Shown: one piece after another, positions 1 through 10,700 of the stretch
Layout: each line of letters starts with the position of its first letter
Numbering within the stretch: position 1 is the first letter of the stretch
NCBI GenBank assembly: GCA_963729165.1
Contig: CAVSMM010000008.1
Location: 69,835 to 133,834, forward strand
From: JACCZX01 sp963729165
GTDB taxonomy: Bacteria; Pseudomonadota; Gammaproteobacteria; Burkholderiales; Burkholderiaceae_F
Direction of reading: 5' to 3'
DNA: 64,000 bases
Translations under genes and position numbers: made by a program
The notes under the pieces: generated by a model
Databases searched by the model: none
What the model was told of the DNA's origin: nothing
The model's input: the letters and a program-made list of their open reading frames with translations, nothing else

Positions 1-88
1 ACAGCGGCGCCCAGCGCGCTTCGATCGCCGCAGGGTCGAAACTTTTTGCGAGTTCCACGCTGGGGTCTTCGTTGGGTTGAGCACTCAT
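1..88 (-). CDS. valS: Valyl-tRNA synthetase, N-terminal end only (partial)
   Basis: Reading the minus strand from ATG at 88 gives 29 codons that run off the window edge: MSAQPNEDPSVELAKSFDPA, then AIEARWAPL. The ELAKSFDP-AIEARW pattern is the characteristic start of bacterial ValRS, which charges tRNA-Val with valine in the cytoplasm. The short acidic leader before ELAKSF is a common variable extension. ValS is normally the next gene after holC and the DUF2486 gene in betaproteobacteria, and those two lie at 2344-3382 on the same strand, which supports the call. Only the N-terminus is visible, so the catalytic HIGH and KMSKS motifs cannot be checked. Confidence 0.8.
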   Translation of the reverse strand, partial: MSAQPNEDPSVELAKSFDPAAIEARWAPL

Positions 89-149
89 CTTTGAAGTTTA
101 GGCGATCGAACGTACGATCTCGATTCTCGCTGCTGGGTGCTGCCCCCTC

Positions 150-2336
150 ATGAAACCTGCACATGTTCTGATTCCTTCTTTCGTCGCCGTCTCGCTCGCA
201 ACCGCCGCGAGCGCTGCGGATATTGCCGGTGTGAAAATCCCGCCTCCGTTTTCGGCGGGCACGACGATCGACACGTACTGGAATGTCAAGGTGCCCGATC
301 CGTATCGTGCCCTCGAAAGCGTCGCAGATCCGAAGGTGCAGCAGTGGATGCGAACGCACGCCGACGCTACGGCCGCGGTCCTGGCGAAGATTCCGGCACG
401 TAATGCGCTGCTGGCGCGGATCCGTGAGCTGGAATCAGCGGCGCCCGGTGCGGTGAGCAGCATCCAGCGCACACCTGCAGGACGTATTTTCTTCCTGCGC
501 CGCGAGCCGTCGGACAATCAATTCAAACTCGTCTGGCGCGACGGCGTAAACGGGGCCGACACGGTGATCGTCGACCCGGAGGCGATCTCAAAAGCGGTTG
601 GGCAGCGGCTCGCAGTGTTGGATTACAGGGCGTCACCCGACGGGCGCACCCTTGCCTACACGCTTCAGGTCGGTGGCAGCGAGATCGGGCTGCTGCACGT
701 CGTCGATGTTGCGTCGGGCAACCCGGTCATCGAGCCGATCGATCGCATCCGCTTTTCTCAGGTATCTTGGCTCGACGACAACAGCGGCTTCTTCTACTCG
801 CGGCTGCGCGAAGGCTTCGACAAGTTGCCGGCGACCGAGCGCTTCGGAGATCGCACGCGGTACTTCCGATCGATCAAGAACGGAGATCATCGTCCGGTTT
901 TCAGCCCGATGATGAATGCCGATTTAAAGCTGCCGATTTATGCGGGTGGCAACGTATTTCAGATCCCGGGCACGCAAACGGCGGCTTGCGTCGTTTCGCT
1001 CGGCGTCGACCGGTATCAGCTCGCTTATGTCGCGCCGCTCGCCGATGCGAGCGCAGGCAAGGCGAAATGGCGTCAATTGGTCGAAGTGAAGGACAAAGCC
1101 GCCTTCATTTCGTTCACGCCGGATGCAATGTATTTCCGGACGTCGTCGGATGCCCCGCGCTACAAGGTCATGCGAGTGAGGCTGGCGAATCCTGACCTGG
1201 CCAAGGCGGAAACGATCGTCGCTCCCAGTCGCGACGTTGTCGTGTCGATAGCCGCTGCGCAGGATGCGCTGTACGTGACGCAACGCCGCGGCGTGACGAC
1301 TACGTTGCTACGTGTCGCCCACAGGTCCGGCGCGCAGGCCGAGGAAGTGGCGCTGCCCGTCAGCGGCTCCGCTTCGCTCGTCGATGCCGACGTTCAGCTT
1401 CCGGGTGTGGTGGTGTCGCTCGCCGGTTGGACGCGCACGGCGAAGCCGTACCACTACAACCCGGTTGACAAGAACCTTGTTGCGTTCGATTTCGTGCGGC
1501 CCGGAGCATTCGACGCGCCACAAGACATCGAGGCCCGTGAAGTGGTCGCGAAGAGCCACGATGGGGTCGAGATTCCGGTTTCGGTGCTCGTGCGCAAGAA
1601 CGTCAAGCTCGACGGCAATAATCCGACCATCGTGTTCGGCTACGGCGCCTATGGCATCACCCAGAATCCGTTTTTCAGTCCAAGCGTGTACGCGTGGCTC
1701 GAGCGCGGAGGTGTGTATGCGATAGCGCACGTGCGCGGCGGTGGCGCCTTGGGCGAGGAGTGGCATCAAGCGGGGCGCAAGGTCACTAAGCCGAACACGT
1801 GGAAGGACGGCATCGCGGTCGCCGAATATTTGATCGCCAATCGCTACACGTCGCGCGAGCGGATTGGTATTTACGGCGGCAGTGCCGGCGGCATTTTCGT
1901 CGGGCGTGCGATCACCGATCGTCCTGATCTGTTCGCGGCTGCCGTGCCGGTGGTCGGCGTGATGGATATGGTCCGAGCGGAGGTAGACCCCAATGGCATG
2001 GCCAACATTCCGGAATTCGGCACGGTCAAGACAGACGAAGAGTTCCGTGCATTACTGCAGATGAGCAGCTATCACCACGTCAAAGATGCCGTGAAGTATC
2101 CGGCGGTAATGTTGGTACACGGCGTCAACGACACGCGCGTCGAAGTCTGGCAATCCGCAAAGTTCGCGTCGCGGTTAGCGGCCGCGCAGGGAGAAGGCAA
2201 GCCGGTGCTGATGCGACTCGACTACGAGCTCGGTCATGGAGGAGGTGCAACACGCAGTCAGCAGCAGGCGCAGACGGCGGATATCTGGTCGTTCTTCCTG
2301 TGGCAGTTCGGCGTGCCCGAGTTTCAGCCGAAGTAG
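150..2336 (+). CDS. Secreted prolyl oligopeptidase family serine peptidase (S9A)
   Basis: A 728-residue protein with a cleavable signal peptide (hydrophobic residues about 4-22 ending ATAASA), so probably periplasmic. The N-terminal two thirds fits the seven-bladed propeller of S9A peptidases and the last 230 residues the alpha/beta-hydrolase domain. The catalytic serine is in YGGSAGG (S578), with D661 in GVNDTRV and H696 in ELGHGGG, giving a complete triad. The NPTIVFGYGAYG segment is typical of prolyl oligopeptidase. Such enzymes cleave short peptides after proline. The gene sits head to head with valS (61 bp apart) and converges on the DUF2486 gene, so it interrupts the usual holC-DUF2486-valS order. 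Substrate is unknown. Confidence 0.9.
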   Translation: MKPAHVLIPSFVAVSLATAASAADIAGVKIPPPFSAGTTIDTYWNVKVPDPYRALESVADPKVQQWMRTHADATAAVLAKIPARNALLARIRELESAAPGAVSSIQRTPAGRIFFLRREPSDNQFKLVWRDGVNGADTVIVDPEAISKAVGQRLAVLDYRASPDGRTLAYTLQVGGSEIGLLHVVDVASGNPVIEPIDRIRFSQVSWLDDNSGFFYSRLREGFDKLPATERFGDRTRYFRSIKNGDHRPVFSPMMNADLKLPIYAGGNVFQIPGTQTAACVVSLGVDRYQLAYVAPLADASAGKAKWRQLVEVKDKAAFISFTPDAMYFRTSSDAPRYKVMRVRLANPDLAKAETIVAPSRDVVVSIAAAQDALYVTQRRGVTTTLLRVAHRSGAQAEEVALPVSGSASLVDADVQLPGVVVSLAGWTRTAKPYHYNPVDKNLVAFDFVRPGAFDAPQDIEAREVVAKSHDGVEIPVSVLVRKNVKLDGNNPTIVFGYGAYGITQNPFFSPSVYAWLERGGVYAIAHVRGGGALGEEWHQAGRKVTKPNTWKDGIAVAEYLIANRYTSRERIGIYGGSAGGIFVGRAITDRPDLFAAAVPVVGVMDMVRAEVDPNGMANIPEFGTVKTDEEFRALLQMSSYHHVKDAVKYPAVMLVHGVNDTRVEVWQSAKFASRLAAAQGEGKPVLMRLDYELGHGGGATRSQQQAQTADIWSFFLWQFGVPEFQPK

Positions 2337-2343
2337 CGCGACG

Positions 2344-2888
2344 TCACTTCGACGCCGAACGCTGACGCTCGAGCTCGGCAGCAATTGCGCGGGAAATCGT
2401 TTCTCGCACAGTGGTATCGAGCGCCGGACGAAGATCGGAAATCAATGCGGTGAGCGCACGCACAGCGTCGGGTGGAGCGCGCGCACCAGCGTGGGTTGCA
2501 AGCGCTCGCGCACCTGACGCTCGAGCTCTGAGGACAGTTGCGGCTGCAGTTCACGCAGCAGGCTCTCGCGCAGCTGCTCTTCCATTCTTTCCCAGTCGAT
2601 CGCAGGCGGGGGTGCCACTTCAGGCGGTGGTGTGGGCGTGAACACGGGTGCGACAGATGCCACGGACGCAAACAGCGTCGACGGGGGTGGCGCAGGCTTC
2701 GGGCGCGCCACCGCTTCAGGTGCAGCCGGTTCCGGCTTGGGCATCAGCAGTGCAGCGACCGGGGGCGGCGGCGAAGACACCGCCGGCGCGACCACCGGTG
2801 GCGGCGGTTGCGGCAGCGAAATATCGAGATCCAGCGATGGGAGCGTCAGCCGCTCGGTCAGCACCGGGATCGTGGCATCGTCGGGCAT
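2344..2888 (-). CDS. DUF2486-like hypothetical protein (one frameshift)
   Basis: Start taken as ATG at 2888 (MPDDATIPVLTERL); a GTG lies one codon upstream. The IPVLTE motif near the N-terminus, the proline/alanine-rich middle and the amphipathic C-terminal region fit the small DUF2486 proteins usually encoded between holC and valS in Burkholderiales. Their function is unknown. The reading frame is lost at about 2478: upstream residues end ERLQPTLVRAL, and the next frame continues sensibly as PDAVRALTALISDLRPAL to a TGA at 2344-2346. A one-base indel is the simplest explanation. An earlier start at ATG 2952, overlapping the holC stop, would need a second frameshift and is less likely. Confidence 0.55.
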
Positions 2889-2941
2889 CACTTTGCCGCC
2901 CGGCTGTGTCAGCCGCTCGAGGTCAGTGCGACTTGCGTGAG

Positions 2942-3382
2942 CTAGTCGCCATTTTCTGTCACTTCGATTGCGGTCGGCTGAAATCCGCGATCGCGATAGG
3001 ACTTGAAGCGCGCACGTGCGAGCTGCCGATCGCCCTCGTCGCTTGATACGACTTCGATCACCCGCTCGTAGCGCGCGAAGAAACCTTCGAAGTCCGGAGG
3101 AACCTCGTCGTCGAGCGTCAGCAGCACGTCACTATCTGGTGCAGAGCCAGAGTCGGGCGCCAGAATCACCGGTGTCGTTGCTGCGAATGGGGAGCCGGCA
3201 TAGACGTGCGGTACAAAATCCAGCGCGGAAAACGTCCAGAGTGCCTGATCAAACTGGGCCAGTCGATCGGCCTGACGCGCGTAGACGACCGCGCGCTTCT
3301 GCGAGGCGCGCGCCTTCCGGATCACGCGGCACGCGTAGTGCACGCGATGACCGACGCCAATGTGAAAGTCAATACGTGTCAC
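2942..3382 (-). CDS. holC: DNA polymerase III chi subunit
   Basis: GTG start at 3382 gives 146 residues beginning VTRIDFHIGVG, the usual length for HolC. The family features are present: an N-terminal beta strand ending in FHIGVG, a cysteine in HYACRVIRKA, then the LWTF and FVPHVYAG segments. Chi bridges the clamp loader, through psi, to single-stranded DNA-binding protein in the replisome. The gene begins 11 bases after the pepA stop and is followed by the DUF2486-like gene, the standard betaproteobacterial pepA-holC arrangement. Longer in-frame extensions upstream overlap pepA and have no family support. Confidence 0.85.
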   Translation of the reverse strand: MTRIDFHIGVGHRVHYACRVIRKARASQKRAVVYARQADRLAQFDQALWTFSALDFVPHVYAGSPFAATTPVILAPDSGSAPDSDVLLTLDDEVPPDFEGFFARYERVIEVVSSDEGDRQLARARFKSYRDRGFQPTAIEVTENGD

Positions 3383-3393
3383 CAGACCTCGAG

Positions 3394-4869
3394 TTACTTC
3401 GCTCGGTCTATCAAGAACTGCGACAACAGAGGCACCGGCCGGCCGGTGGCTCCCTTGGCGGTTCCGCCCTTCCATGCAGTACCGGCAATGTCAAGATGCG
3501 CCCATGGGTACGCCTGCGTAAAGCGCGCCAGAAAACACGCAGCGATCACCGCGCCCGCCCCCGGCGTTCCAATGTTGGCCATGTCTGCAAAATTGGACTT
3601 GAGCTGTTCCTGATAGTCCTCATCGAGCGGCATACGCCATGCCGGATCACCGGACTCGCGGCTGGCGATGATCAACTGATCGGCGAGCTGATCGTTGTTC
3701 GAAAACAGGCCCGAGTTGACGCCGCCGAGGGCAACGACGCACGCTCCGGTCAGCGTGGCGATGTCGATGACCGCCGCGGGTTTGAAGCGCTCGCTGTAAG
3801 TAAGCGCATCACAAAGAATCAAACGGCCTTCGGCGTCCGTGTTCAGGACCTCGATCGTCTGGCCCGACATCGACGTGACGATGTCCCCGGGCTTGACCGC
3901 GCCCCCCGATGGCATGTTCTCGCACGCAGCAACCACACCGACCACGTTGATTTTCAGTTTCAATTCGGCCAGCGCGCGCATCGTGCCGATGACGCTGGCG
4001 GCGCCGCACATGTCGAACTTCATTTCGTCCATCGCGGCGCCCGGCTTAAGCGAAATGCCGCCGGAATCGAACGTGATGCCCTTGCCGACGAGCACGATCG
4101 GCGCACCCTTGGCCGCGCCCTTGTACTTCAGCACGATCAGCCGCGGTGGCTGCGCCGAGCCCTTCGCGACCGACAGAAACGATCCCATTTTCAGCGCCTC
4201 GAGCTGCTTCGCTTCGAGCACTTCGATATCGAGCTTCCACTTCTTTGCCATCTGGCGCGCTTCGTCCGCCAGAAAGCTGGGCGTGCAAATGTTCGGCGGC
4301 AAGTTGCCGAGCCGCTTCGTCAGCTCCATGCCGTTGGCAATCGCACCGCCGTATCGCAATCCGCGCTCGGCGCCCGCGTTGTTCCCTTTCAACAATAAGC
4401 CGACACTGTTGGCGGAGGTCGTGTCCGCCTCGCGCTTGCTCTTCAGCTCATCGGTGCGAAACGCGGTCTCACGCGCTGCAATCGCGAGACTGCACGCCTG
4501 CCACTCGGCACCGCGCTTCTTAACGTGCCAATCAAGTGCCGCCAAGGTGACGTTCTTCGCGGCGCCGTTGAAAGCTTTGACGCTTCCTCGGACGGCGTCG
4601 ACAAAGTGACGCTCGTTGAAATCGTCCTTCGAACCAAGCCCGGTCAACAAAACGCGCCGAGCGGCGACGCCGCCAAGCCCGAGCAGCGGCAGCAACGCGC
4701 CGCGCTTGCCGGTCATATCGCCACTCTTGATCGCGGCTTTGATCGCGCCCTTGCTTGCGGCGTCGAGCGACTTAGCGGTCGGTGTCAGCTCGCCATCGGC
4801 ATGGACACCGACCACGATGGCATCTGTCTTGATTGCCTCGGGCCGGCCGACCGCTGTGATAAATTCCAT
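3394..4869 (-). CDS. pepA: Leucyl aminopeptidase (M17 family)
   Basis: A 491-residue cytosolic aminopeptidase that removes N-terminal residues from peptides, using two divalent metals. The metal and catalytic motifs are visible: GKGITFDSGGISLKP, DMCGAASV, and the M17 signature NTDAEGRLILCDALTY. Length matches PepA. The ATG at 4869 is preceded by a purine-rich GGAGAAA stretch. It heads the pepA-holC-DUF2486 operon and is divergent from lptF across 162 bases. In Escherichia coli the homologue also binds DNA in Xer recombination; whether that applies here cannot be told. Confidence 0.95.
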   Translation of the reverse strand: MEFITAVGRPEAIKTDAIVVGVHADGELTPTAKSLDAASKGAIKAAIKSGDMTGKRGALLPLLGLGGVAARRVLLTGLGSKDDFNERHFVDAVRGSVKAFNGAAKNVTLAALDWHVKKRGAEWQACSLAIAARETAFRTDELKSKREADTTSANSVGLLLKGNNAGAERGLRYGGAIANGMELTKRLGNLPPNICTPSFLADEARQMAKKWKLDIEVLEAKQLEALKMGSFLSVAKGSAQPPRLIVLKYKGAAKGAPIVLVGKGITFDSGGISLKPGAAMDEMKFDMCGAASVIGTMRALAELKLKINVVGVVAACENMPSGGAVKPGDIVTSMSGQTIEVLNTDAEGRLILCDALTYSERFKPAAVIDIATLTGACVVALGGVNSGLFSNNDQLADQLIIASRESGDPAWRMPLDEDYQEQLKSNFADMANIGTPGAGAVIAACFLARFTQAYPWAHLDIAGTAWKGGTAKGATGRPVPLLSQFLIDRAK

Positions 4870-5031
4870 CGGCGTTTCTCCTTCGCCTTTCTCGTTGTAG
4901 TTTGCAAGTTGCCCAACTGCTTTGCCTACGAGGCGTTTAGCGATCTTATGCAGCGCAATGTCGCTCGCAGTGGGCGAGGCAGTATATAGCCCCGAAGAGC
5001 GCGATCCGGCCGGCGATCTGAGCCCGTCGCA
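4870..5031. promoter_or_regulatory. Divergent pepA / lptF intergenic region
   Basis: These 162 bases separate the divergent pepA and lptF starts and must hold promoters for both. A GGCGTTTCTCCTTC segment at the left end supplies the pepA ribosome-binding site on the minus strand. No confident -35/-10 pair could be picked by eye. Confidence 0.35.
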
Positions 5032-6150
5032 ATGATTTTCCAGCGCTCGATCGTCTCGGAGTTGACCAGCACCGCGAGCGCGGTATTCACCGTCCTGTTT
5101 TCGATTATTTTTTCAGTCGGCCTGGTGCGCATCCTTGGCCAGGCAGCCGGCGGCCGAATCGACAATCAGGCGGTTTTCGAGCTCGTCGCGCTGACGGCTT
5201 TAGTGTGGCTGCCGATCATTCTGACGTTGACGCTGTTCGTGTCGGTCTTAATGACGCTGACCCGCGCTTATCGCGATTCCGAAATGGTCGTGTGGTTTAC
5301 CTCCGGGCGCAGTCTGACGGCCTGGATCGGGCCGGTGCTGAGCTTCGCCTGGCCGATTGTCGTGTCGATCGCGCTGCTCGCATTGTTCGTCACGCCATGG
5401 TCGAACTCGCAGATCGAAGAAATGCGCGAACGGTTTGCCCAGCGCGATGACGTGAGCCGCGTCGCGCCGGGGCGCTTTATCGAATCGGGCGGCACCGATC
5501 GCGTGTTCTTCGTCGAGTCGGTCGATGTTCTTGACGGCCAGGTGCGCAACGTTTTCGTCAGCATGCGCAGCGAGGGTCGCGAAGGACTGATCGTCGCTGC
5601 AAAAGGCGTGATTGAACTCGCCGACAACGGCGATCGCTTTCTGGTGCTCGAGCAGGGACGGCGCTACGAGGGAACACCGGGCAAGCTCGAGTATCGAACA
5701 ATGGAGTTCGACCGGTATGCGATTCGGCTTGAAAGCCGGGCCGATCAGCCGATCAGCGAGCAGCGCGCGAAATCGCTGACCTTGATGCAGCTGCTGTCGG
5801 AACCGACGCCGCTGAATCTGGGAGAGATCATGTGGCGTATCGGGCTGCCGATCGTCGCGTTGTTGGTGAGCCTGCTCGCGATTCCGTTGGCGTACGTGAA
5901 TCCACGGGTGGGACGCTCATTCAATCTGATCGTTGCGGTGCTGCTGTTCACTGTCTATCTGAACGTGTTGAATACCGTGCAAGCCTACGTGCAGCAGGGA
6001 CGACTCGACTTCAACATTGGCGTGTGGATCGTGCACGCGCTATTTCTGCTGCTGGTCGTCGCCTTGTTCACGCGCCGCGTGTACATGCAGCGCTGGTGGC
6101 CGCGCTGGGCGCAGTCCGGCAAGCGCGCATCGGCGGCGCAGCCCGCGTGA
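5032..6150 (+). CDS. lptF: LPS export ABC transporter permease LptF
   Basis: A 372-residue inner-membrane protein of the YjgP/YjgQ family, starting MIFQRSIVSELTSTASAVF. It has three hydrophobic segments in the N-terminal third, a periplasmic beta-jellyroll-like middle (about residues 130-255), and three more membrane segments at the C-terminus, the LptF/LptG topology. With LptG and the LptB ATPase it extracts lipopolysaccharide from the inner membrane and passes it to LptC/LptA. The stop TGA overlaps the GTG start of lptG (GTGA), indicating translational coupling. Confidence 0.92.
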   Translation: MIFQRSIVSELTSTASAVFTVLFSIIFSVGLVRILGQAAGGRIDNQAVFELVALTALVWLPIILTLTLFVSVLMTLTRAYRDSEMVVWFTSGRSLTAWIGPVLSFAWPIVVSIALLALFVTPWSNSQIEEMRERFAQRDDVSRVAPGRFIESGGTDRVFFVESVDVLDGQVRNVFVSMRSEGREGLIVAAKGVIELADNGDRFLVLEQGRRYEGTPGKLEYRTMEFDRYAIRLESRADQPISEQRAKSLTLMQLLSEPTPLNLGEIMWRIGLPIVALLVSLLAIPLAYVNPRVGRSFNLIVAVLLFTVYLNVLNTVQAYVQQGRLDFNIGVWIVHALFLLLVVALFTRRVYMQRWWPRWAQSGKRASAAQPA

Positions 6151-7294
6151 GGACCATCCGCCGCTATCTGTGGCTGGAGATTGCCGGTGCGAGCCTGTTC
6201 GTGCTGTTTGCCCTGCTGGCGCTGTTTTTGTTTTTCGACATGGTGGCGCAGCTCGACGAGATTGGGCAGCGCGGCTTTCGCTTCCGCGACGCGCTTTTTT
6301 ACGTCGCGCTGACGCTGCCGTCGCGCACGTACGAGCTGATGCCGATTGCGGCATTGATCGGGACAATCTACGCGCTGTCGAAGCTCGCGGCCAATTCGGA
6401 ATTCACGATCATGCGAGTGTCCGGCATGAGCACGCGCCGGCTGATGAACAGCTCTGATCGGCATCGGGCTGATCTTCGTGGCATTGACTTACGTGGTGGG
6501 CGAATTCATCTCGCCGCCAGCCGAGCAACTGGCGCAGAAAGCGCGACTGCAGGCAACCGGTTCGCCGGTGAGCGTGCGCGAATTTCGCTCGGGGGTTTGG
6601 GTGCGTGACGTCGTCAAGCAGCCCGGTGCGGGAGGCGTTGCGGCGTTTCGCTTCATCAACGTGCGACAGGTCGCGCCTGACTCGACCACAAAAGATTGGA
6701 GAGTGTTCGAATTTGATCGCGATTACAAGCTGCGTTCGATCATGACCGCAGAGACCGGACGGTACGATCCCGAGAGCCGGCTGGACGCTGTTCAACGTGG
6801 TCGAGACACGGTTGCCGGGGCCGATCGCCGGCGCCACGGTGCCGCAAATAAAAGCTGCGCGCACAGAAGTCGTGAAGTCCGAGCAGGTGGTCTGGCCTTC
6901 GGAGTTAAAGCCCGACATTTTCGGCGTCATGATCGTGCAGCCCGAGCGCATGGCCGGCTGGGATCTCGCGCAATACATCCAACATCTGGCAGACAACCGT
7001 CAGCAAACAGAGCGCTACGAGATAGCGTTCTGGAGCAAGCTGTTCTACCCATGGGCTGTCGTCGTGATGATGGTGCTCGCATTGCCGTTCGCATTCCTGC
7101 ACGTACGCTCGGGCGGCGTCAGCTTCAAGATTTTTGCCGGCGTGATGATCGGTGTCGCGTTCTATGGGCTCAACAAGTTGTTTGCCCATCTTGGATTGCT
7201 GAATACCTGGCCGCCCATCATCGTCGCCGCGCTCCCGAGCCTTGTGGTGCTGGCGACTGCGATGAGTGCGTTGTATTGGATCGAGCGCCGGTAG
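6147..7294 (+). CDS. lptG: LPS export ABC transporter permease LptG (two frameshifts)
   Basis: Starts at GTG 6147 inside the lptF stop. The product reads VRTIRRYLWLEIAGASLFVL and onward, with the LptG topology and the late membrane segments FYPWAVVVMMVLALPFAFLH and NTWPPIIVAALPSLVVL. The frame is broken twice. At about 6453, removing one base from AGCTCTGATC restores NSLIGIGLIFVALTY; at about 6777, removing one base from GAGAGCCGGCTGG restores ESGWTLFNVVETRLPG. With both repaired the protein is about 382 residues, normal for LptG. LptG is usually essential, so these are probably sequence errors rather than real mutations. Confidence 0.85.
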
Positions 7295-7772
7295 CGTGTG
7301 CAGCAGCGGCTGGCGCAGCTGCGCCGCCTACGTCGTCGGGCACTTCGTGCCAACGCTGCGCACGGCGACCACGAGCTCAAAGTGCAAACGTTACTACACC
7401 ATCGGCGCTTCTTGCCCGCCGACCGCCGCATAAAGGCCGCGTCGCTACGAGCTACGACTAAAGCTGCGCAACTGCACCAGCCGCTGCTCGCGTGCGACAG
7501 CGGCGCGACCTGAAGTCGCTGGCCTATGCCCAACTGCAGGCGAGACGGCGCTACTCCGAGCTTCGGCCCAGCTGGCGCTGCCTTCGGGCATCCTCGAGGA
7601 CGACGACGCCAGGAGCGCCGCGTCAAGCGCAACGGCCTGTGAGCCGCGGATCTGCCAGGTTCAGCGGTCCAGCGAGGGTCGATCGCATGGTCGAACACAC
7701 CGGATGCAACGCGACTGCGCAGCGCCACGTCGTCTTGTCCAACATGCGAATCGTAGCGGTGCACCAGCCACC
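7295..7772. other. Unassigned gap between lptG and the ndvB 3' end
   Basis: About 480 bases with no convincing gene. Several arginine- and alanine-rich open frames exist on both strands, but none carries a recognisable motif, a good ribosome-binding site or plausible composition. Two converging genes (lptG and ndvB) end here, so a terminator would be expected, but no clear hairpin plus T-run is seen. Confidence 0.4.
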
Positions 7773-10700
7773 TTAACCTGCTACCGGCGGCAAGGTTGTC
7801 GATACTGCGCTGGCCATGCGCACCTGCACGTCATGCGGTTGGAGATCGTGGCTAGGACGATGTGGCCCATGTCTTGAGAGACGCCATCGACCGTCACTCG
7901 TGTTGTCTTTGGCGGTTCTTCAGTCGTGTCGGAGCGCCGCACCATGATGCGGTATTCGGTTTAGCGATAACGATACGTCAGCTTGTATTCGTTCCACGCC
8001 GGCGGGTAGGCAGGGAGTGATGTGCAATTTGTCGCCCTCGAGCTTCAGCCCCAGCAGAGATTCGACGATCAATCGGTACATCCAGCCCGCCGAGCCGGTG
8101 TACCACGTCCATCCGCCTCGACCGGTGTGCGGTGCGACCGCGTACACGTCGGCCGCCACTACATACGGCTCGACCTTGTAGATCGCGACGGCTTGCGCCG
8201 AGACCCCGTGATTGACCGGATTGATCATCGAGGTCAGCTCCCATGCGCGGCGGCTGTCGCCAAGTGCAGCGAATGCCATCGCCGTCCAGATCGCCGCGTG
8301 TGTGTACTGTCCGCCGTTTTCTCGCACGCCCGGTACGTAGCCGCGGATATAGCCGGGGTCGAGATCCGACTTATCGAAGGGCGGATCCAGTAACTGGATC
8401 AGGCCGTGGTCGTGGCGCACCAATCGCGCATACACCGCGTCCATCGCCCGGCGTGAGCGCTCGGGTCGCCTGCGCCTGACAGCACCGACCAGCTTTGCGA
8501 GATCGAATCGATCTGACACTCGGTATTGGTCTTCGAGCCCAGCGGAGTGCCGTCGTCGAAATACGCACGCCGATACCAATCGCCGTCCCATGCATTTTCT
8601 TCGATTCGAATCGACAGCTGCGCTGCCTCGTGTTCGCAGCGCGCCGCAAACGAGGTGTCGCCGCGCATCCGGGCAATCGGTGCGAACTGCCTCAGCACGT
8701 GAACCAGAAAAAATGCGAGCCATACGCTTTCGCCTTTGCCGCGCATGCCGATCAGATTCATGCCGTCGTTCCAGTCGCCGGAGCCGATCAGCGGCAATCC
8801 ATGCTCGCCGAATTTCAGGCCGTGCAAGATCGCGCGTACGCAGTGCTGATAAACATCGGCGCTCTCGTCGGATCGCACCGGCATGTCGTAGTACGAATCG
8901 TCTTCGGCGTTGACCGGCCGGCCTTCGAGAAAGCGCGAGATCTCGTCGAGAATGGACTTGTCGCCGGTCGCGAGGACGTAGCGGCTCACCGCCAGCGGCA
9001 GCCACAAATAATCGTCGGAGCAATGCGTACGGACGCCGCGGCCTGATGGCGGATGCCACCAGTGCTGCACGTCTCCTTCGACAAATTGACGGCTTGCACA
9101 CAGCGCGATTTGCGCACGCGTAGCACGTGGTTCCGTGTGAACCAGCGCCATCACATCCTGCAACTGGTCGCGAAAGCCGTAAGCACCGCCTGACTGGTAA
9201 TAACCGCTTCTTGCCCACAGGCGACATCCCATCGTTTGATAGATGAGCCAGCCGTTGGTCAGAACATTAAGCGCTGGATCGGGCGTCTCGACCTGCACCG
9301 CGCCCAGCGTATGCCGCCAATGCTGCAAGACCGCTTCGAGCGCTTCATGCGCAATCGCAACACCGCGAAAACGCTGCACCAGTGCGTTTGCTGCAGCGAC
9401 GTTGTTCGCAGCGCCGAGGCGAAACACGACTTCGCGCTCCTGATCGGGTGTCAGGTCGAACGTCACCTGCATCGCGGCGCACGGATCCAGCGCCGCGCCG
9501 ACGCGACCCGACAGGCGCGTGCGTCGTAGCGCCGCCGGGTTGCGCCAGCTGCGGTTGCGGCCGATGAACTCGGTTCGATCGCCGGTCACCGTGCGCGTCG
9601 AATCGTCGACATCGAAGAAGCCGATCCATTCGGCGAATTCAATGTTGTATGGGTTGCGCGCGTAAATCGCGCCGGACTTTGCGTCGATCTCCGTGCTCAC
9701 ATGCATCGCGGATTTCGTGCGCAGGTCGCCCAGCACCCACTCGACATAGCCGGTTACGGAGAGCCGGCGCGGCCGGTCCGATCGGTTCGTGAGCTTCAGC
9801 ACCGAAAATTTGATCGACGCGTCGAGCGCGACGAAGACCGTCAACTCCGAGTGAATGTCATCCTCGATGCGCTCGAAGACGCTATAGCCGAAGCCGTGGC
9901 GCGTGACGGTGGGCGCGATATCGTCCGGCGCCGAGATGGCAGACGAGCTGGGCGACCAGAACTTTCCGGTCTCTTCATCGCGGATGTAAATCGCCTCGCC
10001 GTTGGCTTCCCCGATCGCGTCGTTGTGCCATGGCGTCAGGCGGTACAGATGCGCATTCGTGCTCCACGTGTAGGCCTGCCCGGTTTCGGACACGACGGTT
10101 CCGAAATCCGGATTCGCCAACACGTTGACCCACGGTGCCGGCGTCGCTTCGCCCTCGGGTGGCGCGATGACGTACTCGCGCCCATCGGGCGTGAACCCGC
10201 CGAGTCCGTTGAACAGGATCAGGTCGTCGACGATCGGCTGCAGCGGTGGCTCGGGACGATAAGTGCGCGTCGGGGTCAGGCGCGGCACACGCACGTCGAG
10301 CGGAGCGCGGCGGCTTACTTGCTCGGCCAGCGTTCCGCGCGTATCCGAGATGATCACGCGCGCGACCGATTCGAATAGCAAGCGGTCCTCGTTCGAAATC
10401 TGCTCAGCCTGCCGAACGAATATTCCGCCGGGACGATCGACGAAATGCGCTTCGACGCCCGCTGCGATCAGGCCGAGGATCTGTTCCTGCAGCTGCTGGC
10501 GATACACATCATGGTCTTCGTTCCAGATCACGAGGTCGACGGCAAGTCCCTTCAGCCGCCAGTAAGCATGGGCCTGCACCAGTTGCCGCACCAGATCGAT
10601 GCTCGTGGCTTTCGAAATCTGCAACAGCACGATCGGCAGATCGCCCGAGATCGCGTATCCCCACAGAGCCGACTGTCCGCGCCGATTCCGCAACAACACG

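Noticed and set aside
3016..4398. Long plus-strand open frame (about 460 codons) opposite pepA/holC
   Set aside because: It is antisense to two well-supported genes, its composition is arginine-rich and it matches no family. High GC produces such shadow frames.
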